In this document: positions 40,838 to 49,226 of the stretch, one piece after another | Layout: every line of letters begins with the position of its first letter | How positions within the stretch are numbered: the stretch's first letter is position 1 | DNA from: a bacterium | GTDB lineage: Bacteria > Patescibacteriota > Minisyncoccia > CAIUEV01 | DNA length: 54,189 nt | NCBI GenBank assembly: GCA_021779915.1 | Contig: JAJXZR010000011.1 | Coordinates: 1 to 54,189 of the forward strand | Direction of reading: 5' to 3' | Notes under the pieces: generated by a model | What the model saw: only the letters and a program-made list of their open reading frames with translations | Databases searched by the model: none | What the model was told of the DNA's origin: nothing | Program-made: the position numbers and the translations under genes

Positions 40838-42027
40838 TTAACTTTTCTCTATATCAACAAAACACAAAATATCGTCCGGACTTCCCGTGGAAACAAGCGA
40901 TCCAGAAATGCAACCGCCATAGCACTTTTTCATATAAAATTTACAGCGTTTACACTTAGCATGTTTAGTGTTTCTAAACATTTCAAAATTTTTGGAATTT
41001 ATCCAAAGATTATGGAATCCCTTATCGAGAACATTTCCACAAAAATATCTTTGGCCAGCGTACCTTAAAAAATCACACGGAAAGAAATCTCCACTGTAAG
41101 TTATAAAACCATTTTTTCTGGCGGGGCAAGGATTGTTAAATCTATCAATCGGGTGGTGGTAAGTAGCGGTTTTTCCTAAGACGTCAAAATATGTCAGAAA
41201 TGTCAAAGAAGGGAATCTTTTTCGTTGTCGCATTATCTCTTCAACAGCCTCTTTCATATCTTTGGAATCTATCTCGTTTTCCTTGTTAAACCAAATGTTT
41301 TTGCCAACAGGTCGGAAGGGTAAAAAACTTACATCACAAGTAAGCTTATTGGCTAGTTCGGCTACTGCGGGAATATCTTCAGCGTCTTTTTTGAGAGTAC
41401 TGTATTAATGCGACAATTAATATTCAGATCTCTCAAATATTTTAATAATTCAATAGCTTTTTCATAGACACCCCTTCCTCTTATCTGGGAATGCGTTTCT
41501 TTTTTTCCGTCGACGCTAACAACAACCAAATCTGGATTTAAAGATCCTAAATATTCTTTTATTCTTTTGCCGAAGAATCCATTAGTGTTTATCCCTAAAT
41601 ATAATCCCCTCTCTTTTATATATTTAGTGACTTCAAAAAACCATTTCGAGGCTGTTGGTTCATTTCCACAAAGACGTATTTCAAAAACTCCCATTGCTGT
41701 CAGCTCTCTTAAGAGATTTTTTATTTGATCAAGACCCATTTCTTTGTGGCCAACTTCATCGGGTTTATAACAATGCCCGCAATTTAGATTACATTTTTGA
41801 GAGATCTCAAGATATAATCCTATGGGAGCACTAAGATTTAACGACCTTTTTGAATCTTTGTTTTGGACTATAACAATTTCTTTTGAGTCACAAACCTCAG
41901 GAAAATATTGTTTTACTACTGGGAATAAATCAGAGTCAGCAAAATTTTTCTCCACAATAAAATATTTCCTGTCTGATTGGCGAAAAAAGATATAGCCAAA
42001 AGATTCTTTACGGATTTTAATAGTCAT
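40838..42027 (-). CDS. Radical SAM/SPASM protein, split by a -1 frameshift at an A AAA AAG heptamer
   Basis: A [4Fe-4S] enzyme that generates a 5'-deoxyadenosyl radical; SPASM relatives often modify peptides. The first frame (42027 down to about 41386) encodes an N-terminal recognition-like region and the cluster motif CNLNCGHCYKP near residue 79, then FEIRLCGNEPTASKW and VVVSVDGKKETH. It would stop at 41362, but at TCA AAA AAG (41386-41394) a -1 slip continues as DAEDIPAVAELANKL into the second frame. That frame has the SPASM cysteines CPARKNGFITYSGDFFPCDF and CKRCKFYMKKCYGGC. The joined product would be about 397 residues. Mutation in the A-run or sequence error are the alternatives. A strong promoter and a terminator define a one-gene transcript. 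Confidence 0.82.
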
Positions 42028-42087
42028 AGCACATATATTCCTCTTTGATTTTTAAAGTACTTAAAATGCTCATCTAGCGTTTTGCCG

Positions 42088-42115
42088 ATTCTATCACTCT
42101 TCTCCGTTTTGTCAA
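42088..42115 (-). promoter_or_regulatory. Promoter of the radical SAM gene
   Basis: On the minus strand TTGACA (complement of 42110-42115), 16 bases, TAGAAT (complement of 42088-42093), about 60 bases upstream of the ATG. This spacing and the TAGAA -10 match the two promoter modules at 35429 and 51736. Confidence 0.75.
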
Positions 42116-42125
42116 ACAAGAATTG

Positions 42126-42252
42126 TTATCCTTTCCCATTTTTCGTAATCCCTGGCAGTTCCAGGATGAAGGTGGTGCCTTTGCCGGGGCCTTTACTCTG
42201 GGCGTAGAGGTGGCCTCCCATGGCGTGGGTCATTTGGCGGGAGATGTAGACT
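42126..42252 (-). pseudogene. Histidine-kinase 3'-end fragment 3
   Basis: Encodes VYISRQMTHAMGGHLYAQSK and the following ~20 residues of the kinase C-terminus almost unchanged (only the Ser/Gly and Asn/Lys differences near the end), including its stop codon. It lacks the insertion of fragments 1 and 2. The upstream part of the 63-codon ORF in the track is unrelated sequence. It lies directly upstream of the radical SAM promoter. Confidence 0.88.
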
Positions 42253-42528
42253 AATATTGATTTTCGCTTTATCTTTTTTAGAAAGGACAAATTCATTAAG
42301 ATAAAAGAAAAAGTCAAGCACCTGCTTGACTAAATTTTTACCTCTCGCAAAAGCAAGAGGAGGGCTCAAAGGCCATTTGTACTACAATAAGAACTTAAAA
42401 TAATCGCTTTGTCAATTCTCTTTTTTAATTTAGCTTCTTATAATCATACGTTCCTCCCCTTTGACATAAACTGCCATTTTGTCGGGGATTGCTAAAATTT
42501 GTTTTTTGGGAAACAAATTTTTTGTAGT
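42253..42528. other. Gap with hairpins and the terminator of the five-gene operon
   Basis: No gene is seen here. GTCAAGCACCTGCTTGAC (42312-42329) and CCTCTCGCAAAAGCAAGAGG (42342-42361) are perfect or near-perfect hairpins. AAAATTTGTTT (42494-42504) with AAACAAATTTT (42511-42521) forms the terminator of the minus-strand kinase gene ending at 42529. Confidence 0.7.
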
Positions 42529-43467
42529 TTAAATCATTTGTATACTGTTAATTTCTTTTTCGATTTCAAAAGGTCTTTTTAAACAAGATATATCCCCTGT
42601 TTTATATAGGCGCAGTGCTCCTATTTCATAATTTCTAAAAAGTATTATTTTTAGGAGGGCTAGGCGTTCAGATTCTTCCAGGGGTCGTATACTTTCATAA
42701 TATTTTAAATATTTTTTCATGCTTCTCATATTTTCATCGTGGAGAACGTTCCACAGGGAATAGCCAAGACAAACTGAAATTGGCGAATAGGAAAGATCGT
42801 CAAAATCTACGATACCCTTTATTCTGTTATTTTTAACAATAACATTTCCATCCAAATCCAGATCTAAATGGTTGTATCCAAAAGGTAATTTTTGATCTAG
42901 CGGGTAGGTAAAATTTTTAGCACGTATGATAAAATCCCTTACAGTCTTTGGATGTCCGTGTGTATTTTTGATATAAATAGCATAATAATCTTCTAGTTTT
43001 TTCCATGATTTTCCTTCTCTTTTTAAAGGGTAGGAAAACCTTGTTCCAAGTATGTGCATTCTTGCTTGCAGCAGAGAAAGCTCCTTAATTAGCTCAGGTG
43101 TATGGTCGGTTTTACTTGTTCCGCTTATAAATTCCATAAGAACAATCTGCCATTTTTTTCTATTAATAACCAAAAAAGTTAACTGGTCCCCATTGATACT
43201 TGTATATATTTTTGGGATGGGAATTTCATTTTCACGTAAATAGTTTTGAAAATTTAGTTCAAAAATAATATCCTCATCAGTTTTACGATGTTGTGCATAA
43301 AAACGTAATATAAGCTCTTTATTTTTTGATCGGATATATATAGTTGTGTTTGCAATGCCTTTAGTGATAGGTCTAAAATCAAAATCAAAAATCCTATACT
43401 GCTGGAGAGCTAAAGATATTGATTCTTTTGTCGGATTGAATTTGTTTTTGGAACACAGTTTGTTCAT
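42529..43467 (-). CDS. Aminoglycoside-phosphotransferase-like kinase (APH/choline-kinase fold)
   Basis: A 312-residue protein. It has an N-lobe with ITKGIANTTIYIRSKNKELI and ILRFYAQHRKTDEDI, the ATP-lysine analogue region. The catalytic loop is GYNHLDLDLDGNVIV, with the HxD and Asn of the APH fold, and IKGIVDFDDLSYSP carries the DFD metal motif. Members phosphorylate small molecules such as homoserine, choline, amino sugars or antibiotics; the substrate here cannot be told. It lies 4 bases behind the C39-like gene and is the last gene of a five-gene operon. It has no resemblance to a specific resistance enzyme. Confidence 0.82.
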   Translation of the reverse strand: MNKLCSKNKFNPTKESISLALQQYRIFDFDFRPITKGIANTTIYIRSKNKELILRFYAQHRKTDEDIIFELNFQNYLRENEIPIPKIYTSINGDQLTFLVINRKKWQIVLMEFISGTSKTDHTPELIKELSLLQARMHILGTRFSYPLKREGKSWKKLEDYYAIYIKNTHGHPKTVRDFIIRAKNFTYPLDQKLPFGYNHLDLDLDGNVIVKNNRIKGIVDFDDLSYSPISVCLGYSLWNVLHDENMRSMKKYLKYYESIRPLEESERLALLKIILFRNYEIGALRLYKTGDISCLKRPFEIEKEINSIQMI

Positions 43468-43471
43468 ATAA

Positions 43472-44176
43472 TCAATCTTTTAACGAAATAGTAATCCCTC
43501 TACCAGCATAATATTTAACAAATTCTTTTTCAGCGATCTTGTGTCTTTCTTGGGTTTGAAGGCTTAGAAATCCAGAGGAATTGTTTAAAAACAAAATATG
43601 TTTTCGATCGTCGTAGCCTGTCACGACAACCAGATGCCCTCCTCTTTTTTTGGGATTGGATTTAAAATAGCCACGAATATTTGGATTGACTGAAACGATT
43701 AGGATTTTTCCCAAAGTTATTGAATACTTTATTCCCTTAATGCTCAACCTAGAATATATCTCGGCCTTAAGTCCGTATTTTTCTATCCAAATCGAAAACT
43801 CACGATATTTCATGTCGCTTATAACGCCCTTTTCTTCTGAATAAACACCGTTTACAAAAGCATCTTTAGCAAGGGGTATTAGTTGAAAATCTAAATCTTT
43901 GAAATATTTAAGAGCCGTTTTTGTCGTTGCCATTCCACAGATTGACCTTGACCATTTTGCATATTCTTCTTGCGATTTTGCACCAGTAAGATGCCAATAA
44001 GGATCCTCGATTAGATTTTTTTCTCTTTTCACGAAGCTTTCCACATCCTCTTTCCTAGCATATTGGCAACAAAAGGGAATAGGGCATTCAACAAATTTTG
44101 GAATAGTTGAAACCCTTGCAAGAATCTCATACCAAAAATCCTTTGTTAATTGTTTTATCCACGAGAATATTTTCAT
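43472..44176 (-). CDS. C39-like cysteine peptidase, cytoplasmic form
   Basis: About 234 residues. There is no signal peptide. The catalytic Cys region is RSICGMATTKTALKYF near residue 90, the His region is KKRGGHLVVVTGYDDRKHIL, and NNSSGFL supplies the third residue. This is a peptidase_C39_2-like fold. The CPIPFCCQYA segment near residue 30 adds a Cys cluster. Proteins of this type can trim leader peptides or act as amidotransferases, so here it may process a product of the block. I use the ATG at 44176; the track's TTG start adds seven residues. It sits 32 bases behind the histidine kinase. Confidence 0.75.
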   Translation of the reverse strand: MKIFSWIKQLTKDFWYEILARVSTIPKFVECPIPFCCQYARKEDVESFVKREKNLIEDPYWHLTGAKSQEEYAKWSRSICGMATTKTALKYFKDLDFQLIPLAKDAFVNGVYSEEKGVISDMKYREFSIWIEKYGLKAEIYSRLSIKGIKYSITLGKILIVSVNPNIRGYFKSNPKKRGGHLVVVTGYDDRKHILFLNNSSGFLSLQTQERHKIAEKEFVKYYAGRGITISLKD

Positions 44177-44208
44177 ATTAAATTTATACCATTCCAAAAC
44201 TCAACAAT

Positions 44209-45936
44209 CTACCCATTTCCATTCTTCGTAATCCCTGGCAGTTCCAGGATGAAGGTAGTGCCTTTGCTGGGGCCTTTACTCTGGGCGTAGAGGTGGCCTC
44301 CCATGGCGTGGGTCATTTGGCGGGAGATGTAGACTCCGAGGCCGGTTCCGGAGACTAGAGTTTCATTTTCACTGTCTTCTTCCGATGGTCCTTTTTTGAA
44401 TTTTTCAAAAATAGAAGTGAGGTCTTTTTCTTTCATTCCAATGCCGGTATCTTTGACTTTAATTCGAATCCAGGACTTGTTCAAGGTTTCTGTTCCTTCA
44501 AATTTGCCAATTCTTTGCGATCTGTCGAAGTTCTCTGCGCTCACCTCGATCCCGCCCTCTTGGGTATATTTAATAGCATTGTCAATCAAATTGGCAATAA
44601 TCTCTGAAGTTTTTCTTTGGTCAGCTAAAACAAGAGGGAGCTTTTCCTTAGTTTTAATCAATTTTAAATATATTTTTTTATTTTTGGCATAAAGTTTTAA
44701 ATTCGAAATTACCTCCGAAATTAAAGGAATAATTTCCGTTTCCTCAAAATCATATTGCAACCGTCCCGATTCAAGTCTTGAAACATTTAGCATATCTTCA
44801 ACCAGAAGCACCAACTTCTCATTATTAACAAAAACCTTCTCCACAGCATCCTTCTGTTTTATCGGTATTTTCCCAAAAGTATTTTCAAGTATCAAAGAAG
44901 AAAACCCTTTAATAGAAGTCAGCGGAGTCCGCAACTGATGCGAAGCAATAGAAATAAATTCCGATTTAGCTCGATCCAACTCTTCCAGTTTCTTGTTAAT
45001 TTTGAGAAGCTTATTCGAAGCTTCATTCAACTTCTCCCCAGCTACAACTTCTTCTTTTACAGATTTAAAAAGGATGTAACCAAAAACGGTTGCGAGGACG
45101 AGCATAATTATGGAGATAATGAGATTGAATGTGTTTTGAACAAAAAACAACTGGGAAAAAACTGTAAGCCACACAGCGACGGTAAGGAATTGACCGGCGA
45201 TAACTTTTATATCAAAGGCTTGATATTTGAGAATGAGGTAGGAGAGAAAGGCAATAAAAACGTTTACTGCAAATACGCCGTAAAATTCCATATTATATAA
45301 ATTGGCAGATACGAGGTCACCAAAATACTGAGTAACTAGAAAGGAAAGTAAAAGGAATACTAAACCCATGCCAACTATTATTATTTTATTTTTTTTAATT
45401 CTATTCTCTCGATACTTTAAATATTTTAAAAAGAGTAAGGCTAAAACTAATAAAAAAGTGAATCCTTTTAGAAAGTAAACATAGTAAAGAAAATAATTAT
45501 TCATTATTGCATCACAAGTAGTAGCATTAAATCCGAATAGATAGTATTTAGTAGAGGAAATTGTTATAATTGGGAAAAAAAGAACTAAAAAAAGCAATTT
45601 TATTTTTAAGGAAACATCTTGTTCTTCTATAAATACGTACGCAAAGTATAAAACAAGAAAATAAAAAAGAATTGAAAATATTTCAAAAAAAGACCAAAAA
45701 AAAGAATAAACTATACTATTAACAGTTATCCATACCACAAGGTTTAGTATCGCCCAAATAGAAAAAGATATAGATATTAACAGTAATATTCTTCCAAGTA
45801 AGGTTCGACTGCTTTTTAAAAAAACAAATATTCCAAATAATAAAGCAATAGTAATTGATGAAAAATGGGAATAATAAAGTAGCGATGGGATCTGTATATG
45901 ACAACTTTCAACATTTGATATTAAGTTGTACTCCAT
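44209..45936 (-). CDS. Multi-pass membrane sensor histidine kinase
   Basis: A 575-residue protein. The N-terminal ~290 residues contain eight or so hydrophobic helices (from ITIALLFGIFVFLKS to FLSYLILKYQAFD and beyond), similar to 7TM histidine-kinase sensors. A linker with coiled-coil character leads to HisKA (FISIASHQLRTPLTSIKGFS, phospho-acceptor His near residue 333) and HATPase_c. The latter has the N box EIIANLIDNAIKYT, the G1 box VKDTGIGM, the F box IFEKFKKG and the G2 box SGTGLGVYISRQMTHAMGG. No response regulator is in the window, so it is an orphan kinase. It lies between the epimerase gene (16-base gap) and the C39 gene. Its 3' end occurs three more times nearby. Confidence 0.92.
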   Translation of the reverse strand: MEYNLISNVESCHIQIPSLLYYSHFSSITIALLFGIFVFLKSSRTLLGRILLLISISFSIWAILNLVVWITVNSIVYSFFWSFFEIFSILFYFLVLYFAYVFIEEQDVSLKIKLLFLVLFFPIITISSTKYYLFGFNATTCDAIMNNYFLYYVYFLKGFTFLLVLALLFLKYLKYRENRIKKNKIIIVGMGLVFLLLSFLVTQYFGDLVSANLYNMEFYGVFAVNVFIAFLSYLILKYQAFDIKVIAGQFLTVAVWLTVFSQLFFVQNTFNLIISIIMLVLATVFGYILFKSVKEEVVAGEKLNEASNKLLKINKKLEELDRAKSEFISIASHQLRTPLTSIKGFSSLILENTFGKIPIKQKDAVEKVFVNNEKLVLLVEDMLNVSRLESGRLQYDFEETEIIPLISEVISNLKLYAKNKKIYLKLIKTKEKLPLVLADQRKTSEIIANLIDNAIKYTQEGGIEVSAENFDRSQRIGKFEGTETLNKSWIRIKVKDTGIGMKEKDLTSIFEKFKKGPSEEDSENETLVSGTGLGVYISRQMTHAMGGHLYAQSKGPSKGTTFILELPGITKNGNG

Positions 45937-45952
45937 TTTATTTTTTTTACAA

Positions 45953-46705
45953 TTATAAGTTTCTAATTTTGCAAAATTTATTTAATACTTCTAATTTTAA
46001 CATATTTTTATTCCTAGAAACCCAATGACTACCTCCAGCACTTTTAAATTTTATTACCTTCTCATTTAATTTATTATTAAAATAAGTGAGGGCTATGAAT
46101 GCCGATAGGGAACCCGTGCCACATGATTTTGTTTCCGCGAAAACACCGCGTTCATAAGTTTTTATTAAGTAGTAAGAATCATTTATCCTTTGTATTGCGT
46201 TCACATTAACTCCTTCGGGATATTTTTTTTGTATTTTTTTGCTAACCTTAACTAAATCAAATTTATTTAAATCAGAAACTATATACACAACATGAGGTTC
46301 TCCCATCTTTACAAACAGACAATTTTTCTCGTTGCTTACTTTCTCTATGTGTGAAAATTTAATGTTCATGGAAATTGATTGTTTGTTTGAATTACTCGAA
46401 ACACTCGCTGCATTATCTTTCATTTCTATTCTTCCATTATTAAGACCTAGTAAATGAGCAATTAAAATTGTTCCATTTCCGCAAGATTCAGACTCAGAAC
46501 CATCTTTTTCAAAAATTTCCATCAAAGCATCCATTCCTTTTGATTTTTCAAGGAAAAGAGCTGAATCTACGCCATACTTTTCTATATTTTTTGTAGCAAA
46601 TTTAGATTTAAATTGGCTATTTTTTTTTATATTACGACAATCCAGAATTATAAAACTATTACCACAACAACTGCCGATGTACTTCTTGACTTTGTCTATA
46701 TTCAT
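45953..46705 (-). CDS. DapF-like amino acid epimerase
   Basis: A 250-residue PLP-independent epimerase-like protein. It has all three landmarks of diaminopimelate epimerase: N-terminal CGNSFIILD, the first catalytic Cys in ESCGNGTILIAHLLG, and the second in YERGVFAETKSCGTGSLSAF. In DapF these two cysteines act as acid and base on opposite faces. It is somewhat shorter and divergent from housekeeping DapF, and no other lysine/DAP genes are near. It may therefore epimerise a different amino acid as part of the ATP-grasp block. The gene is 9 bases behind the ATP-grasp gene. Confidence 0.78.
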   Translation of the reverse strand: MNIDKVKKYIGSCCGNSFIILDCRNIKKNSQFKSKFATKNIEKYGVDSALFLEKSKGMDALMEIFEKDGSESESCGNGTILIAHLLGLNNGRIEMKDNAASVSSNSNKQSISMNIKFSHIEKVSNEKNCLFVKMGEPHVVYIVSDLNKFDLVKVSKKIQKKYPEGVNVNAIQRINDSYYLIKTYERGVFAETKSCGTGSLSAFIALTYFNNKLNEKVIKFKSAGGSHWVSRNKNMLKLEVLNKFCKIRNL

Positions 46706-46714
46706 AATGATAAT

Positions 46715-48022
46715 TTAATTTATCCAACCCCAATCTTTTAGTAGTTTTTGATCTTTATTTATAAATCTCAATCCAATATCTGTTCGGTAAAACATTTTTG
46801 GTATAATTATTTTATTTATTGTGCCGTAAACTTTTTCTCGAGCTTCCTGAATAGTTTTACCAGATCCAGTAACGTAAAGTATATATCCGGTATTACCCGA
46901 AATGTAATAATTGTTTTTTTTGCCTATTTTTTTTGTAGATACTTCTTCAAAATGTATATGATTGAGATTATCTTTTAGTAATTTACTATCAAAAAAGATA
47001 CTAACTCCTTTCTGGATAAGTTTTTTATCAGACGTTTGACATGGAAACGGAGACACTGTTAGCGCCACTGTAATACCATACTCCTTTTTGTATTTTATTT
47101 GGTAATTTTTTCCCTTTGCTATTGAAAACAAAATTTCTTTCCATGAAGACTCTTGTATCTCGCTTTGCGTTTCATTTGTAGAAGATCCAAATCTAGAGGT
47201 AATTTCAAGTGGATAAGCAGTGTTTTTATTAACAATACAATTTATGTCTATATAGCCTTTATGTTTAATTTCTTGAAGATGTGGTTTGATTTTTGCAAGT
47301 GTTCTCTGAAAAAGTTTATTCTTTTCATTCTCTTCAAACCACATTAAAGTACCAGTTTCACCACCCATAGGTCCGATATCATCGTTATTTAAATGTTTAT
47401 GCTCAAAGTTAATAACTAAGGGGCCAGTCCAGTTTTTCCCATTAAAGAATCTACCAATAGCTATCTCAATACCCTCAACTCTTTTCTGAAGATTACAGCT
47501 CCAAGAACCACCAAAACGATCTTTATAATTTTCTAAAACACTGATCAAGTCTAACCCATCTTTTCTTCTACTAATATAAGTAAAAGCCTCATCATGATTA
47601 TTTTGTTTTAGTACCCATCTCCCCTTATTTTTTTTTACAAATTTAATCGCAGAATTAATTGTAAAGTCTCTTGTCTGAAAACTATTACTGATTTTTACTC
47701 CAAAATTCTTTAGTATCTGTTGGCAGTAATCTCTGTTTAATTCTAGCTTATCTCCACCGTAGCTTCCACCTACAACTAAATAACCCTTAGCTCTTAAATC
47801 ATCTTGGATTTTTCCATATCCAACATCATCAAAAACAATTAAGCCATTCTTACCGACCCATCCTAACTCATTTTTCCAATCATTAGTTTTTTTAAGCATT
47901 CCATCAAAGCAATCCTTGTCATCCTTGTTTTCAATAAAAAGTCTTACTTTGCACCCCTCTTTTTTCAATTGATAAGCTAAATCAGCTGCAATTAACTCTC
48001 TAGAAATAAATAAAACTCGCAT
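46715..48022 (-). CDS. PurD-like ATP-grasp ligase
   Basis: A 435-residue protein with the GARS (PurD) layout. It has an N-terminal Rossmann part (RVLFISRELIAADLAYQL), ATP-grasp subdomains with WVLKQNNHDEAFTY, and the catalytic region GPMGGETGTLMWFEE, where PurD has a GPNTGGMGAY-type loop. KGYIDINCIVNKNTAYPLEI and TSRFGSSTNETQ follow where PurD has its metal-binding E..ARFGDPETQ. The substitutions at the substrate loop suggest a different amine substrate than phosphoribosylamine. No purine genes are near. It is the first gene of a tight operon with the epimerase, histidine kinase, C39 peptidase and APH-like kinase. Confidence 0.75.
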   Translation of the reverse strand: MRVLFISRELIAADLAYQLKKEGCKVRLFIENKDDKDCFDGMLKKTNDWKNELGWVGKNGLIVFDDVGYGKIQDDLRAKGYLVVGGSYGGDKLELNRDYCQQILKNFGVKISNSFQTRDFTINSAIKFVKKNKGRWVLKQNNHDEAFTYISRRKDGLDLISVLENYKDRFGGSWSCNLQKRVEGIEIAIGRFFNGKNWTGPLVINFEHKHLNNDDIGPMGGETGTLMWFEENEKNKLFQRTLAKIKPHLQEIKHKGYIDINCIVNKNTAYPLEITSRFGSSTNETQSEIQESSWKEILFSIAKGKNYQIKYKKEYGITVALTVSPFPCQTSDKKLIQKGVSIFFDSKLLKDNLNHIHFEEVSTKKIGKKNNYYISGNTGYILYVTGSGKTIQEAREKVYGTINKIIIPKMFYRTDIGLRFINKDQKLLKDWGWIN

Positions 48023-48306
48023 AAAGAATAATGAAGTATCGTTAGTTTTGAATAATCTTTTAAATTCCCCTAGAGGCTACCATACATTTTTATTTTTGAT
48101 AATGAGTTACTGTTGGTCTAACATATATTTTTCGATTTTAACATATCTATATAATCGGCGTCCTTCCCTGATATCGGTTTGCCCGGGCCATTCGATGTTG
48201 ACAAAATATTGTAGCGTGATTAAAGTTTATGCAGTCTTGTACTCGTTACGAAAAAAATACCTCTTTTTCTACAAGTAAAAAAGCGTATTTTGGTTAAAAT
48301 ACGCTT
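48023..48306. other. Gap between the ATP-grasp operon and the membrane-protein gene; orphan plus-strand promoter
   Basis: No convincing gene. A good plus-strand promoter, TTGACA (48198-48203), 17 bases, TAAAGT (48221-48226), points to the terminator hairpin at 48279-48308 with no ORF between, so a transcript of about 75-80 nt is possible. A clear minus-strand promoter for the ATP-grasp gene was not found; a TATAAT lies near 48150 in plus orientation. Confidence 0.4.
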
Positions 48307-48308
48307 TT
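48279..48308 (-). terminator. Terminator of the minus-strand membrane-protein gene
   Basis: A perfect 13-bp stem AAAAGCGTATTTT and AAAATACGCTTTT with a GGTT loop. Read on the minus strand it is followed by six T's; on the plus strand the T-tract is shorter but usable. Confidence 0.88.
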
Positions 48309-49044
48309 AGATTTTGATTTTTTTCTGATTTTTGAAGACCAAATATTCCCAAGAAAAATAGGTGGCTAAAAAACAGGAAAAAATTTGAATTAATAAAGGT
48401 TTTACTGATTCAACGTAGTTTTGAAAAAGTTCAAGTGATGAGAAGCCGATAAATCCAATAAAATAAGAAGGTACCCACCAAATGACATTACTAATTAAAA
48501 CTGCTGAAGAAAAAACAACCCAATCACTTCTTCCTTTTATTCCTTTTCTGTTGTTACCCTTTCTTTTGTACACGAAAGCGTAAAAAGGATCGTACTTTAT
48601 GTTGACGATAAAAAAGGCAATCAAATCTCCCCTTTTGAGAACAGAGGCGAAAAATTTCTTCTTTTTTTCCTTGCCATCATACTCCCTAAGATTTTTCAAA
48701 TCCTCCAGAATTAAAAGGTTGACTCCGAACCTATCGTAAAGAAAAATCCAAAGCCAACAAACAAGAAAAGAAAGAGCTGTCATCAAAGCACCACCAATAA
48801 TAAATCCAATTGTTGTTTTCAAAATAAGGCAAGAATAATACATGACCATTGGATAGAGAATATAATCAAAAACATTTGAAAAAGCTCTATCGAAAGCAAG
48901 AAATAATCCAGAAGAAAAAAGTCTTTGAGATAAAAGGTTGCTCTCTTTTTTTCTACTAACAAACTCTGCTAATTCTAAAAAATTGTTTCTTTGTGTCGCG
49001 ACATACGCAGACACTTCTCTTAGCCAACCAGACAGTCTACTCAT
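48307..49044 (-). CDS. Multi-pass membrane protein of unknown function
   Basis: About 245 residues. Four or five hydrophobic helices (ILKTTIGFIIGGALMTALSF, FLVCWLWIFLYDRFG, WVVFSSAVLISNVIWWVPSY, LLIQIFSCFLATYFSWEYL) surround a charged cytoplasmic loop with KKKKFFASVLKRGDLIAFF and IVNIKYDPFYAFVYKRKG. I do not recognise a named family, although similar proteins seem common in candidate-phyla genomes. I start at the ATG giving MSRLSGW because a GGGGG Shine-Dalgarno-like run lies six bases before it. A promoter TTGACA...AAAATA lies about 55 bases upstream. Confidence 0.7.
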   Translation of the reverse strand: MSRLSGWLREVSAYVATQRNNFLELAEFVSRKKESNLLSQRLFSSGLFLAFDRAFSNVFDYILYPMVMYYSCLILKTTIGFIIGGALMTALSFLVCWLWIFLYDRFGVNLLILEDLKNLREYDGKEKKKKFFASVLKRGDLIAFFIVNIKYDPFYAFVYKRKGNNRKGIKGRSDWVVFSSAVLISNVIWWVPSYFIGFIGFSSLELFQNYVESVKPLLIQIFSCFLATYFSWEYLVFKNQKKIKI

Positions 49045-49093
49045 CGCAACCCCCAAATTTTTAATGAACTTTTCGGTATTTTCACCGACCCTG

Positions 49094-49122
49094 TATTTTC
49101 AACTTAAGTATGGTTTTGTCAA
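49094..49122 (-). promoter_or_regulatory. Promoter of the membrane-protein gene
   Basis: On the minus strand TTGACA (complement of 49117-49122), 17 bases, AAAATA (complement of 49094-49099). The -35 box is perfect and the -10 weak. Confidence 0.5.
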
Positions 49123-49226
49123 GGGGTTTGGGCAAATTTGGCGAAAAAATCTTGCAATCTATTGTCTGAAAAGAAGCGATGAGATAGAAAACATTACTAA
49201 AAGCTCATTAAAAGAAAGGAGTGATT

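Noticed and set aside
42529-43467. Aminoglycoside resistance gene
   Set aside because: Only the fold-level kinase motifs are present; nothing points to a specific antibiotic substrate.
44938-45300. 120-codon plus-strand ORF inside the histidine kinase
   Set aside because: Shadow frame; the opposite strand encodes a clear kinase over the same bases.
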